Made by a program: the position numbers and the translations under genes. From NCBI RefSeq assembly GCF_019599045.1, contig NZ_CP080623.1, positions 3,184,501 through 3,248,500 of the forward strand: a DNA stretch of 64,000 nt, given 5' to 3'. This DNA comes from Roseovarius sp. SCSIO 43702. Its GTDB lineage: Bacteria > Pseudomonadota > Alphaproteobacteria > Rhodobacterales > Rhodobacteraceae. Numbering within the stretch: the first letter of the stretch is position 1; the number at the start of each line of letters is the position of its first letter. The notes under the pieces were generated by a model that saw only the letters and a program-made list of their open reading frames with translations, was not told the DNA's origin and made no database searches. Below are positions 46,343 to 53,743 of this stretch, piece after piece.

Positions 46343-47571
46343 AACAGCAGCAGTTGCTCGGGCGGCGGCACGAACTTCGCCCGCAGGTTCTCGGCATCGA
46401 GCGCGCGGCCCGGTCGCCACCCCTCGAGGCAGATGAAGTCCCGCGCCTTCTTCAGCGGCACACCCATCCGCGCCAGGTCCTCGTAACGCAGCCGCCGGTG
46501 CCGCCGCGCCTCCAGGATGCGCCCGACGCTGCGCGTTCCGAACCCCGGAACCCGCAACAGCATCTCGCGCGGCGCGCGGTTCACGTCGACCGGAAACTGC
46601 CCCCGGTTCTGCAAGGCCCAGGCAAGCTTGGGATCGACCTCGAGGTCGAGATTGCCACCCTCCGCCGCGCCGGTGATCTCGCCCAGATCGAAGCCGTAGA
46701 ACCGCAAGAGCCAATCCGCCTGGTAGAGCCGATGCTCCCGAGCGAGCGGGGGCCGCACGAGCGGCAGGTTGGCCGAGGCATCGGGGATGGGCGAAAAGGC
46801 CGAGTAGTAGACCCGCTTGAGCTTGTAGCTCGAGTAGAGCGTCGTGGCGCTTTGCAGGATGGTCGCGTCGTTCGAGTCGTCCGCGCCCACGATCATCTGC
46901 GTCGACTGCCCCGCCGGGGCGAACTTCGGCGGCCGCTTGCCGGTATGGCTCTTTTCCTTGCGCGCCTCCTTCTCCAGCCGGATGTTGCCCATCGCGCGCC
47001 GGATCTGGCCCGCATCCTTCTCGGGCGCGAAGGCACCGAGGCTCCGGACCGTGGGCAGCTCCACGTTGATCGACAGCCGGTCGGCGAAAAGGCCCGCCTC
47101 CTCGATCAGTTCCGGCGCGGCATCGGGGATGGTCTTGAGGTGGATGTAGCCGTGGAAATTCTCCTCCTGGCGCAGCTTGCGCACCACGCGCACCATGTCG
47201 CGCATCGTGTCGTCGGGCGAGCGGATGATGCCCGAGGACAGGAACAGCCCCTCGATATAGTTGCGCCGGTAGAACTCGATGGTCAGCGTCACGATCTCGT
47301 CCACCGTGAACCGCGCCCGCTCCACGTTCGACGAGACGCGGTTCACGCAATAGGCGCAGTCGTAGATGCAGAAATTCGTCATCAGGATCTTGAGCAGGCT
47401 GATGCAGCGCCCGTCCGGCGCATAGGCGTGGCAGATCCCGCTCCCACCCGAGGAGCCGAGCCCGCCCTTCGCACTGTCGCGCCGCGTCGTGCCGCTCGAC
47501 GCGCAGGACGCATCGTATTTCGCGGCGTCGCTCAGGATGGCGAGCTTTTGCTGAATGGATTTCACGGTCAT
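46339..47571 (-). CDS. putative DNA modification/repair radical SAM protein
   Basis: This 410-residue protein has a radical SAM [4Fe-4S] motif as CIYDCAYC (Cys68, Cys72, Cys75; CX3CX2C) and a C-terminal helix-hairpin-helix (LRVPGFGTRSVGRILEARR), indicating DNA binding. The family always pairs with DUF4130/UdgX proteins and is predicted to repair or modify DNA; the reaction is unknown. The ATG at 47571 gives the usual N-terminus (QQKLAILSDAAKYDASCASS); an ATG at 47592 is possible. A GTTC-N7-GTTC LexA box lies 3 bases upstream of the chosen ATG. Confidence 0.88.
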   Translation of the reverse strand: MTVKSIQQKLAILSDAAKYDASCASSGTTRRDSAKGGLGSSGGSGICHAYAPDGRCISLLKILMTNFCIYDCAYCVNRVSSNVERARFTVDEIVTLTIEFYRRNYIEGLFLSSGIIRSPDDTMRDMVRVVRKLRQEENFHGYIHLKTIPDAAPELIEEAGLFADRLSINVELPTVRSLGAFAPEKDAGQIRRAMGNIRLEKEARKEKSHTGKRPPKFAPAGQSTQMIVGADDSNDATILQSATTLYSSYKLKRVYYSAFSPIPDASANLPLVRPPLAREHRLYQADWLLRFYGFDLGEITGAAEGGNLDLEVDPKLAWALQNRGQFPVDVNRAPREMLLRVPGFGTRSVGRILEARRHRRLRYEDLARMGVPLKKARDFICLEGWRPGRALDAENLRAKFVPPPEQLLLL

Positions 47572-47573
47572 TT

Positions 47574-47588
47574 GTTCTTGATATGTTC
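47574..47588. promoter_or_regulatory. LexA (SOS) box, alphaproteobacterial type
   Basis: The sequence GTTCTTGATATGTTC matches the alphaproteobacterial LexA consensus GTTC-N7-GTTC exactly. It overlaps the translation-initiation region of the radical SAM gene, so LexA binding would block transcription of the radical SAM-UdgX operon until DNA damage. Confidence 0.8.
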
Positions 47589-47782
47589 GCATCTTCGCAA
47601 TTGCAATGTCTTGGAACACTCCGGACGAGCTGGCCACAAATACGCGCCTCGCCGATATCCTCGTCACACAGCAACGTCGTTCATCACGAAAACACAAAAA
47701 ATTAATTATTTCAGGGGTATTGCTGTTTCTCTCCACAACGTTAACCAGTCAACCTGGCTGATTTGATAAACCGGAGAGTGTA

Positions 47783-49021
47783 ATGATCCAGAAGACCCGC
47801 ATATGCCCGTGGCCCCACATTTTCGCAACCTTGTTCCTGTTTCTGAGCCTGAGCGCACCGGCACAGGCTTGGTTTTTCGGAAAGGATCATCCGGGCGAGG
47901 CTAGGATCGAGGAGATCGTGCGTGCCGACCTTCCCGAACACATGGCCATCGAGGAGATCGAGATCGGCAGTCAGGATACCCGCGAGGGCCTGGTCGAGTT
48001 CTCCGAGTCACGTGTGCGGGTCACGTTGGCCCCACGCGAGGCACTGTTCACGACGGCGGGCACCCTCGAGGACAGGACGACCCTGCTGACGCGGATCGGC
48101 GAGCCCGGCACAGGCGTCTCCCTGTTTGCGCTGGTCCGGGCCAGGGCGACCGGCGAAGGCTGGGACGGTCAGATCTTCTGGGACGATGACGAGGCGATCA
48201 GCGATCTCGGCTGGCCCCGGTCGCGCTTCGGCGCCGACGCGATCGTGCAGGGAACGCCAGAGCATGAGGAGCATCTCGCAATGCTGCAAAAGAGACGCGA
48301 AGATGCGGAGCGCGCGCGCCTCGCGCTTCAACGATCCGTCTCGGGCAGCTTCGAAGGCACGGTATCCTGCGGCTATAGGCATTACGAAATCGCGAAGCTT
48401 GTGACCGATGCCGTGGAGGGCACCGGCACCCTGACCTATCGCAAGGTCGCAGCTGCGCCCACGGAATGGAGCAGCAAGAAGATGACGGTGGAACAGGTGG
48501 GCACCACGCCGACCTTCCGCGTCTCCGGCGGTGACTGGGACTTTTCCGTCGCACCCGCGGAGGATGGTGCGACATTCTCGAACCCGTATTGCTCCATGGA
48601 CATCTACCCGCTGGGCGACACGCCCGATGCCGTGGCAACACAGCGCGCGGTCCGGGCCGAGTGGCTGGGGCGTCTATCGGCGGGGTCGATCCCCGCACGC
48701 GCCGCGATCGGCGACAAGGAACTCGACGTGACCGTCACGATCACCGAGCGTCGCGAGCATGGCTTCCAGATGCACATCGATCACCCGATGCATCTCAACG
48801 GACGGTTCAACCTCAGCGGCTGGCGCAGCCAATCGACCGTGGATATCCGCTTTGCCGATGCGCCCGTGCCGCTGCATCGCGCGGGCACCGTCGAAGGGCG
48901 CGGCGATCCGATGCTGGTCAACAGATGCGGCCTGGTCGCCACGTTCAAGCAAGACGGCACCCTGCGCCTGCAGGAGGGCGAGGGTTATACCTGCGGCGCA
49001 TGGCTCGATCTCACGCCCTGA
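47783..49021 (+). CDS. hypothetical secreted protein
   Basis: This 412-residue protein has a clear signal peptide (hydrophobic IFATLFLFLSLSAPAQA, cleavage about residue 29). The mature protein is rich in beta-prone segments and acidic residues; three widely spaced cysteine-bearing segments (VSCGYRHYE, NPYCSMDIY, NRCGLVATF, YTCGAW) may form disulfides. A short charged helix (about 155-190, EEHLAMLQKRREDAERARLA) splits two halves. No domain is recognised. It is divergent from the SOS operon across an AT-rich promoter region. Confidence 0.7.
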   Translation: MIQKTRICPWPHIFATLFLFLSLSAPAQAWFFGKDHPGEARIEEIVRADLPEHMAIEEIEIGSQDTREGLVEFSESRVRVTLAPREALFTTAGTLEDRTTLLTRIGEPGTGVSLFALVRARATGEGWDGQIFWDDDEAISDLGWPRSRFGADAIVQGTPEHEEHLAMLQKRREDAERARLALQRSVSGSFEGTVSCGYRHYEIAKLVTDAVEGTGTLTYRKVAAAPTEWSSKKMTVEQVGTTPTFRVSGGDWDFSVAPAEDGATFSNPYCSMDIYPLGDTPDAVATQRAVRAEWLGRLSAGSIPARAAIGDKELDVTVTITERREHGFQMHIDHPMHLNGRFNLSGWRSQSTVDIRFADAPVPLHRAGTVEGRGDPMLVNRCGLVATFKQDGTLRLQEGEGYTCGAWLDLTP

Positions 49022-49031
49022 GCACCCTGTC

Positions 49032-49058
49032 GCGCCGGCACCCCGGAGGTGCCGGCGC
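49032..49058 (+). terminator. hairpin after the secreted hypothetical gene
   Basis: This is a perfect 11-bp stem, GCGCCGGCACC / GGTGCCGGCGC, with a 5-base loop, 10 bases after the stop codon. The T tract following it is weak (gatttt), so termination efficiency is uncertain. Confidence 0.6.
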
Positions 49059-49111
49059 ATCGCGGGATTTTGGCCTTGTTTCCCGACCACGACACCGATA
49101 AACCCGCCAAC

Positions 49112-49155
49112 GGAGACGTGGCCGAGTGGTCGAAGGCGCTCCCCTGCTAAGAGAG
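49112..49155 (+). pseudogene. 5' half of tRNA-Ser(GCU), disrupted by island integration
   Basis: GGAGACGTGGCCGAGTGGTC begins a class II tRNA-Ser; the D arm and anticodon loop CTGCTAA (anticodon GCT at 49146-49148) are intact. The 3' side of the anticodon stem should read GGGAG but reads GAGAG, and the following bases (cggacatttcctg) contain no variable arm, T arm or acceptor 3' strand. An integrase gene follows 30 bases on. This marks the attachment site of an island that entered in the anticodon stem-loop; the 3' half should lie at the far end of the island, beyond the window. Confidence 0.75.
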
Positions 49156-49184
49156 CGGACATTTCCTGTAACATCTTTATTTCC

Positions 49185-50309
49185 TTACGCTTTCTGCATG
49201 AATTTTTGCGTGTTGCCCGGATCTTGCCCAAAGTCCCACCCATAGTCGTAGAGCTGCGCGGCGAGGTCTGCCGGATAAGCCTTGCGATAGTCGCGCGCCG
49301 TGTCGGACTTTGCCCAACCGCCGCGGTCAAGGAGAAGGTCATGATTGCCGACCTGTGCCGAGTGGAAAGTCGCCCAGGTGTGTCGAAGCGTGTAGCAAAC
49401 CACATCTTTGGGTAGACCGGCCGCCTCACAGAGCTTGCGGAATTGCTTGGCGATCTGCCCGCCGCCATGGTCTCTCAGTTTGAATGGTTTGCCGCGCGAC
49501 GACAGGAACGCGTGCCCTTTCTTCGGCAACTCACCGATCAGCTCGATGGCTCGATCCGGGAGGTAGACCCATCGGGCCCGAGCAAGTGTCTTGCCGGCGC
49601 CATCCTCGACGGCCGGAATCCAGACCTCGTTCGTGGACCAATTGAAGTGCTCAACCTTGACGGCGAAGGTTTCGCCGGGACTGCAGCCCGTTGCGACCAT
49701 GAAGACGATGATCTTCAGCAGGCGATGGTCCTTGTCGTAGACATGCGCCGTTTCCGGTGCCATTGCGGCCTGGATCAGGGCCTCGAGTTGCGCCGGAGAA
49801 AGATATCTGCTCCGCACATTCTTCTTCCTGCGCTCTCTCCGATTGCCGGTAATGAAGTTGATCACCGCGTAGATCGGGACCGTCACCTGGCATTGGATCG
49901 TCGAAGGTGTCCAGCGGATCCCGGCTTCTTTGAATCTCAGCTCCGCGATGTCACTTCCGGCGCGCAGAATCCTCGGATGATCGATTTCGTCGATCCGCGT
50001 ATAGACACCAAAATAACGAATGATACGTTTCAGATACCGGCGGTTACCGGTGTGCCTCATGTAGAGGATTGCTGCCTCGGCGAAGGTCCGCGAGGGATTC
50101 AGAACCTTCTCCCAAGCCTTGTCGAACTCCATCTCGGCAAGACGACATGCAAGCTCGAACTTGTTCACGTCGCGTATGCCAAGGCGCTTTCGTATGCGTC
50201 TTCCGCGGACGTAGAAGTCGCACTCGTAGTCGTCTTTCTTCCACTTCGGCGTCCATGGCTCGGGGGCTTGGGGGCCTTCGTTGGGCGATTGTATATTTGA
50301 CAAACCCAT
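49185..50309 (-). CDS. tyrosine-type integrase with transposon-supplied start and altered catalytic box
   Basis: The protein has about 374 residues, with a C-terminal catalytic domain: box II LRHTWATF, and a putative nucleophile Tyr in RDYRKAY. At box I, where TGxRxGE is expected, the sequence is ATGCSPGETF, so the first catalytic Arg appears to be Ser; the His before LRH is Tyr (VCYTLRH). Codons upstream of 50282 come from the inverted repeat of an IS1595-type transposon; the native start (ATG GAC AAC) is now at 53262-53254 on the other side. The ATG at 50309 keeps the frame and has AGGA upstream. It faces the broken tRNA-Ser and presumably integrated the island, but may now be inactive. Confidence 0.8.
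   Translation of the reverse strand: MGLSNIQSPNEGPQAPEPWTPKWKKDDYECDFYVRGRRIRKRLGIRDVNKFELACRLAEMEFDKAWEKVLNPSRTFAEAAILYMRHTGNRRYLKRIIRYFGVYTRIDEIDHPRILRAGSDIAELRFKEAGIRWTPSTIQCQVTVPIYAVINFITGNRRERRKKNVRSRYLSPAQLEALIQAAMAPETAHVYDKDHRLLKIIVFMVATGCSPGETFAVKVEHFNWSTNEVWIPAVEDGAGKTLARARWVYLPDRAIELIGELPKKGHAFLSSRGKPFKLRDHGGGQIAKQFRKLCEAAGLPKDVVCYTLRHTWATFHSAQVGNHDLLLDRGGWAKSDTARDYRKAYPADLAAQLYDYGWDFGQDPGNTQKFMQKA
50277..50282. repeat. flanking direct repeat of the IS1595-type transposon (left)
   Basis: TTCGTT abuts the left terminal inverted repeat and is repeated at 53251-53256 next to the right one. Six bases match exactly; an 8-base duplication, usual for this family, is not perfect here. Confidence 0.55.
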
Positions 50310-50351
50310 CCTCAATTCCTATATTGGAGACAGGAAGTTGAGGAAAAGCAA

Positions 50352-51317
50352 ATGTCCGTTCTGTCCAAAGCCTACATGCACGACGAAGCCGCAGCCTTTG
50401 CGCATGTCGAGAGCATCATCTGGCCCGATGGTCCGGTCTGCCCGCATTGCGGCGTGGTAGACAGCGCCTATCGCCTGACCGGCGTTCGCACCAAGCCCTC
50501 CAAGAAGAACCCCGAAGGCAAGGAGCGTCACGGCCTGTGGAAGTGCCGCGAGTGCCGCAAGCAGTTCACCGTCCGCAAGGGCACCATCTTCGAGGAAAGC
50601 CACATTCCGCTGCACCTGTGGCTGCAAGCCATTCACCTGATGGTGTCCAGCAAGAAGGGCATCAGCAGCCACCAGTTGCACCGCGTTCTGGGCGTCACCT
50701 ACAAGAGCGCTTGGTTCCTGACCCACCGCATCCGCGAGTGCATGCGCGATGGCGCGCTGGCCCCGTTCGGCAGCAACGGCGGCGCGGTGGAAGTTGACGA
50801 GACGTTCATCGGCAAGGAACCGGGCGTCGTGAAGGCGAAGAACGCCCGCGGCGGCTCCCACAAGATGAAGGTTCTGACCCTCGTGGATCGCGACACCAAG
50901 CGCGCCCGCAGCGTCGTGGTGGACGATCTCAAGAAATCCACCCTGATCCCGATCCTGCGCGAGAACATCGCCAAGGAGGCGTTTATCCTGACCGACGAGG
51001 CAAGCCAGTATCAGGGCCTTGCGATCAGCCCCGACTTCGGCGGTCACGATTGGGTCAACCACAGCGCCGAGGAATACGTGCGCCCCGGCTTTCCCGAGGT
51101 CCATACCAACACCGTCGAAGGCTTCTACAGCATCTTCAAGCGCGGCATGAAGGGCGTGTATCAGCACTGCGCCAAGAAGCACCTGCACCGTTATGCGGCG
51201 GAGTTCGACTTCCGGTACAATACCCGGATCGCGAACGGCATTGATGATACGGAGCGTGGCGAGATTGCCCTACGTGGCGCGACCGGTAGGCGCCTGACCT
51301 ACGCAAGACCTGACTAA
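50352..51317 (+). CDS. IS1595 family transposase
   Basis: This 321-residue protein has an N-terminal zinc ribbon (CPHCG with CRECRKQF), a DDE-type catalytic core with VEVDETFIG, LTDEASQY and HTNTVEGFYSIFKRGMKG (Asp, Asp, Asn/Glu and Lys), and KSAWFLTHRIR in the linker helix. This is typical of the IS1595 (ISXO2-like, DDE_Tnp_IS1595) family. It begins 45 bases from the left inverted repeat. The coding sequence is full-length and intact, so the element may be active. Confidence 0.93.
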   Translation: MSVLSKAYMHDEAAAFAHVESIIWPDGPVCPHCGVVDSAYRLTGVRTKPSKKNPEGKERHGLWKCRECRKQFTVRKGTIFEESHIPLHLWLQAIHLMVSSKKGISSHQLHRVLGVTYKSAWFLTHRIRECMRDGALAPFGSNGGAVEVDETFIGKEPGVVKAKNARGGSHKMKVLTLVDRDTKRARSVVVDDLKKSTLIPILRENIAKEAFILTDEASQYQGLAISPDFGGHDWVNHSAEEYVRPGFPEVHTNTVEGFYSIFKRGMKGVYQHCAKKHLHRYAAEFDFRYNTRIANGIDDTERGEIALRGATGRRLTYARPD

Positions 51318-51326
51318 GAATACGAA

Positions 51327-51350
51327 AGGGCGGGGATGATACCCCGCCCT
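51327..51350. terminator. bidirectional terminator between transposase and passenger gene
   Basis: The stem AGGGCGGGG / CCCCGCCCT has a 6-base loop and lies 10 bases past the transposase stop and 22 bases before the convergent gene's stop. Confidence 0.7.
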
Positions 51351-51372
51351 GCCGTTTGCGACGTGAACTGAG

Positions 51373-52275
51373 TCAGTCCTCGAGTGCTAGTTTCTGCGCC
51401 TCAAGCACCCGGATCATCTTCTCGATCTCCTTGGGTCCGATGTCGCCTTCGCCCTTGAAGTTGATCGTAACGATTTTGTCCGCACCGACCTTGGCGCGGA
51501 ACCATTCGGAGAACCCCTTTTCCACGATGCCAGTATCTGTGTGGGGCGGGATCACTGGCGGCGTAGGGGTTGCGGTCCGTTCTACTGTGACTTGGCTCAT
51601 GGGTATCCCTGTGTCGCTACCCTCGACCGCGAGCCAATCCCCTTCTGGCGAGACCCAGCGAACGCGGCGAGGCATTTCAAATTGTAGCACGCCTTGGCTC
51701 TCCCATTGGATCATGTCACCTACCGACGCGCCGCCGAACGTAGTTTCCTCGTCCGGCGATTCTGATTCTGCGTCGTCGTCCTGGGTTTCTCCATGACTTT
51801 CGCTTGCGCCCAATGACTGGACGAAGTTCATGGTGTTTATGAACGCCTTGGCCGCCGGGCCGACAGCGGAGGGGTTAAATCCCTCGCGGTTGAGATATGT
51901 CACGACACCTTCCATTGGCGGCAGGTCGACTCCGTCGAAGCGCTCCATTATCTCGCGAAACAGCTTCGGCTCAAGCGCCGCCTCTTTCAAATTGCGGGCC
52001 TTGTCACTCTCTGATTCTGGGTGAAGGATTGCGCGCGCACGTCCGGTGACTCGCATCATCCCCTTCCCCGCACGCTCAACGAGTCCGAATGAGGCCAACG
52101 CAGCCAGCGCTTTATTCGCCGGCCCTGTTGAACCGGAATACCCCAACAACTTTGCACCATCTTCGCGATCAACGGGGGATCCTCGATACTGCGCCTCAAT
52201 CTTCCCCACCGCCATAACAGCGTCTTCAAGCGACATGCTGGGGTATGCGGGACTTCGGATAGGTTTGGTGTTCAT
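51373..52275 (-). CDS. transposon passenger: winged-helix hypothetical protein
   Basis: This 300-residue protein has a winged-helix-like N-terminal half (about 15-85; GSTGPANKALAALASFGLVERAG) resembling DNA-binding transcription factors, an acidic spacer (about 160-185) and a C-terminal domain (about 235-300) with TINFKGEGDIGPKEIEKM. It lies inside the transposon and convergent with the transposase. Similar proteins accompany IS1595-type elements, to my recollection, but their role (transposition control or host interference) is unknown. Confidence 0.65.
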   Translation of the reverse strand: MNTKPIRSPAYPSMSLEDAVMAVGKIEAQYRGSPVDREDGAKLLGYSGSTGPANKALAALASFGLVERAGKGMMRVTGRARAILHPESESDKARNLKEAALEPKLFREIMERFDGVDLPPMEGVVTYLNREGFNPSAVGPAAKAFINTMNFVQSLGASESHGETQDDDAESESPDEETTFGGASVGDMIQWESQGVLQFEMPRRVRWVSPEGDWLAVEGSDTGIPMSQVTVERTATPTPPVIPPHTDTGIVEKGFSEWFRAKVGADKIVTINFKGEGDIGPKEIEKMIRVLEAQKLALED

Positions 52276-52415
52276 GGCTGGCCTCCAATGTAATCATTGC
52301 TAACCAGTTAGCATGTATTCCGAGTAACAGCAAGCGCAATGACTTTTACTGTTGCGACTTGCGGCGACGCGCCTTATAACCTCAATCATGGGATTCCTCT
52401 TTCGGAACCCCCAAC
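52276..52415. promoter_or_regulatory. divergent promoter region inside the transposon
   Basis: This spacer lies between the winged-helix gene (minus) and the plus-strand mini-genes. It contains AT-rich patches (taatcattgctaacc) and the inverted motif AACCAGTTAGCATG near 52300, which could bind the winged-helix protein. No exact site is claimed. Confidence 0.3.
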
Positions 52416-52547
52416 ATGATGTGTGAGGCGACGAGCAATGAAAAGACCGGAACAGCCCCTGCGGGATACCACCCAGGCACAGACCTGACCGTAGGGGAGA
52501 AACAAGAAAACCGGCCACAAGGACCGGCTTTCGTGGTGGCTTCATAG
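52416..52547 (+). CDS. transposon passenger mini-ORF A (43 residues)
   Basis: This short open frame starts ATG-ATG and encodes a hydrophilic peptide ending ENRPQGPAFVVAS. It sits between the winged-helix gene and the 29-residue passenger peptide and is followed by no strong Shine-Dalgarno evidence. A hairpin (52507-52532 region, AAAACCGGCC / GGACCGGCTTT) overlaps its 3' end. It might be real or a by-product of a structured non-coding stretch. Confidence 0.35.
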   Translation: MMCEATSNEKTGTAPAGYHPGTDLTVGEKQENRPQGPAFVVAS

Positions 52548-52641
52548 GGGCGCAGCCCCGTCAGATACCATCTGTTGCAGGATCAATCTGACATTTGCTG
52601 CGCCCCATTTCAAGGGAAACCCTCTTGCTGGGAGATGGGGC

Positions 52642-52731
52642 ATGAAAGATGTGTTCGTGAACGCATATCATCGCATCCGCTTCGGTCGCTTGGAGTTCGT
52701 CTGCGCCCACTGGCGCAGTCGCCCGGCCTAA
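52642..52731 (+). CDS. transposon passenger peptide, VNAYxRxRFGR type (29 residues)
   Basis: This is a tiny gene encoding MKDVFVNAYHRIRFGRLEFV followed by CAHWRSRPA. The pattern VNAY-x-R-x-RFGR-x-E-x-V-x-AH recurs, to my recollection, in very short orphan genes near IS1595-like transposases in many bacteria. GGGAG lies upstream at 52630-52634. Function is unknown. Its Arg/His/Trp-rich nature is compatible with nucleic-acid binding. Confidence 0.55.
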   Translation: MKDVFVNAYHRIRFGRLEFVCAHWRSRPA

Positions 52732-52807
52732 GCTGAGACGATGATTGGGCGCAACCGGGCTAGGCGTTAGCGGTTCGGCGGCGGGAAGCCTGTATGAAAC
52801 CTGCCTT

Positions 52808-52833
52808 GGGCGGCCTTCGGGTCGCCCCTTTTT
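52808..52833 (+). terminator. terminator with UUCG loop inside the transposon
   Basis: GGGCGGCC-TTCG-GGTCGCCC followed by CTTTTT is a strong intrinsic terminator. It separates the 29-residue peptide from the 49- and 66-residue genes. Confidence 0.85.
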
Positions 52834-52863
52834 ATGTCGAGAGAACAGCGCTATCCTGTGCGC

Positions 52864-53013
52864 ATGGAGAAAGAGAAATCCCAACTAGACCGCTTCAAGG
52901 AAGCCGCCCGCCAGTTAGAGACGGACGACGACGAGGAGCGGTTTGAAGAACGGCTTAAGGAGCTGGTGAAGCAGAAGCCGAAGGACGAGCCGAAAGCCAC
53001 ATCAGATGATTGA
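52864..53013 (+). CDS. transposon passenger: small charged helical protein (49 residues)
   Basis: This highly charged peptide (DRFKEAARQLETDDDEERFEER) has predicted helical character and is rich in Glu/Asp/Lys. It overlaps the next gene by 8 bases, indicating coupling. An in-frame ATG at 52834 would add 10 residues. Small proteins of this kind are known from IS1595-family passenger regions, to my recollection, without assigned function. Confidence 0.55.
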   Translation: MEKEKSQLDRFKEAARQLETDDDEERFEERLKELVKQKPKDEPKATSDD

Positions 53014-53206
53014 AGCTATCGTCGCGGTCCTCTTCCTGATCGGGGGGCTATGGCTCATCTGGCAGTTGTTCGCGCTGGTAGGAGATATGGCCGAACGCCG
53101 TGGCCAAGATCGCCTACTCTGGCAGGTTGCCGCCTTGGTCATAAATCCGTTCGCGGCAATGCTATTGCTTTGGCTTTTCTGTAGTCTCAAGGAACCATAC
53201 GCCTAA
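53006..53206 (+). CDS. transposon passenger: small membrane protein (66 residues)
   Basis: Two hydrophobic helices (IEAIVAVLFLIGGLWLIWQLF and ALVINPFAAMLLLWLFC, given in parts) flank a charged loop (GDMAERRGQDRL). It is translated from an ATG inside the 3' end of the 49-residue gene. It ends 19 bases before the right inverted repeat. It could be an inner-membrane passenger; function unknown. Confidence 0.55.
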   Translation: MIEAIVAVLFLIGGLWLIWQLFALVGDMAERRGQDRLLWQVAALVINPFAAMLLLWLFCSLKEPYA

Positions 53207-53462
53207 GCGGCACCCTCAAGGTCGCGGGTTTGTCAAATATACAATCTCCCTTCGTTGTCCATGTCATTGCCTCCCTGAGACCCTCGATGTGAGCGCGGTA
53301 GAAGACGGGTCGGCGGCCGCGCCATTCGCAGACGGCGAAGTCCGTCTCGAACTTTTTCCGAATGTCGAAGAAGTAGCGGACGGATATGCCCAAGGCCGCG
53401 GCCGCTTCGGTTCTGTTGAGCGCGCGCTCGACTTCGCCGCTCTGCTCCTCGCAAAGGGTCAT
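53187..53462 (-). CDS. excisionase-like HTH protein, 3' end altered by the transposon
   Basis: This is a 91-residue product. Residues about 14-40 (NRTEAAAALGISVRYFFDIR) look like a MerR/excisionase-type DNA-binding helix pair, followed by EWRGRRPVFY. The ATG at 53462 has GGAG 7 bases before it and directly follows the stop of the recombinase remnant. The last codons (GDCIFDKPATL onward) derive from the transposon's right end; the native gene read on into the integrase start region, where GGAGG and ATG GAC AAC for the integrase are embedded. Confidence 0.6.
   Translation of the reverse strand: MTLCEEQSGEVERALNRTEAAAALGISVRYFFDIRKKFETDFAVCEWRGRRPVFYRAHIEGLREAMTWTTKGDCIFDKPATLRVPLRRMVP
53251..53256. 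repeat. flanking direct repeat of the IS1595-type transposon (right)
   Basis: TTCGTT adjoins the right terminal inverted repeat and matches 50277-50282. Deleting 50283-53256 restores ATG GAC AAC GAA GGC, an integrase start with GGAGG upstream. Confidence 0.55.
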
Positions 53463-53463
53463 T

Positions 53464-53743
53464 TCAAACTCCTAAGTCCCTGAATTTGTTTTGACCCTTT
53501 GAACCATTTGACTCGAACATCTGCTCGAGCCGGTCGCTGAGGTCCGGGAGCGGCGGTGTCATCAAGCTGTCTGAGTAAGCTCGACGGCACCGGCTCCCGA
53601 GACGCGAAGCTTGAGTTCTCGCGTCAATATCGGCAAACTTCAAGTAGCTCGATTCGGTGACCTGCGTCAAGGTATGACCAGTTCCACTCGTGCTCCACAT
53701 GCGTTTCCCGATGCTCTCGGGGCTGACTTCTGGAGGTGAAGCA
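53464..53743 (-). pseudogene. C-terminal remnant of a tyrosine recombinase
   Basis: The minus-strand frame ends GHTLTQVTESSYLKFADIDA followed by RTQA and a 40-residue tail, then TGA two bases before the HTH start. The pattern G-H-(x)-VTE-x-x-Y matches the last box of phage-type recombinases (usually LGHxxxxVTexxY with the nucleophile Tyr). The rest of the recombinase is missing: the plus-strand XRE gene begins at 53744 on the opposite strand. It is read as a truncated older integrase copy. Confidence 0.5.

Larger units (their letters stand above)
50283..53250. mobile_element. IS1595-family transposon with passenger genes
   Basis: This is a 2,968-bp element bounded by 25-bp inverted repeats (50283-50307 and 53226-53250; 24 of 25 bases identical, starting GGG). 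It carries a DDE transposase (plus strand), a convergent winged-helix protein gene and a set of very small plus-strand genes (43, 29, 49 and 66 residues). It is inserted in the fourth or fifth codon of the island integrase, between MDN and EG. Confidence 0.85.

Noticed and set aside
52561..52884. 107-codon minus-strand open frame in the transposon
   Set aside because: It overlaps the 29-residue passenger gene and the UUCG terminator on the opposite strand; the plus-strand small genes explain the region better.
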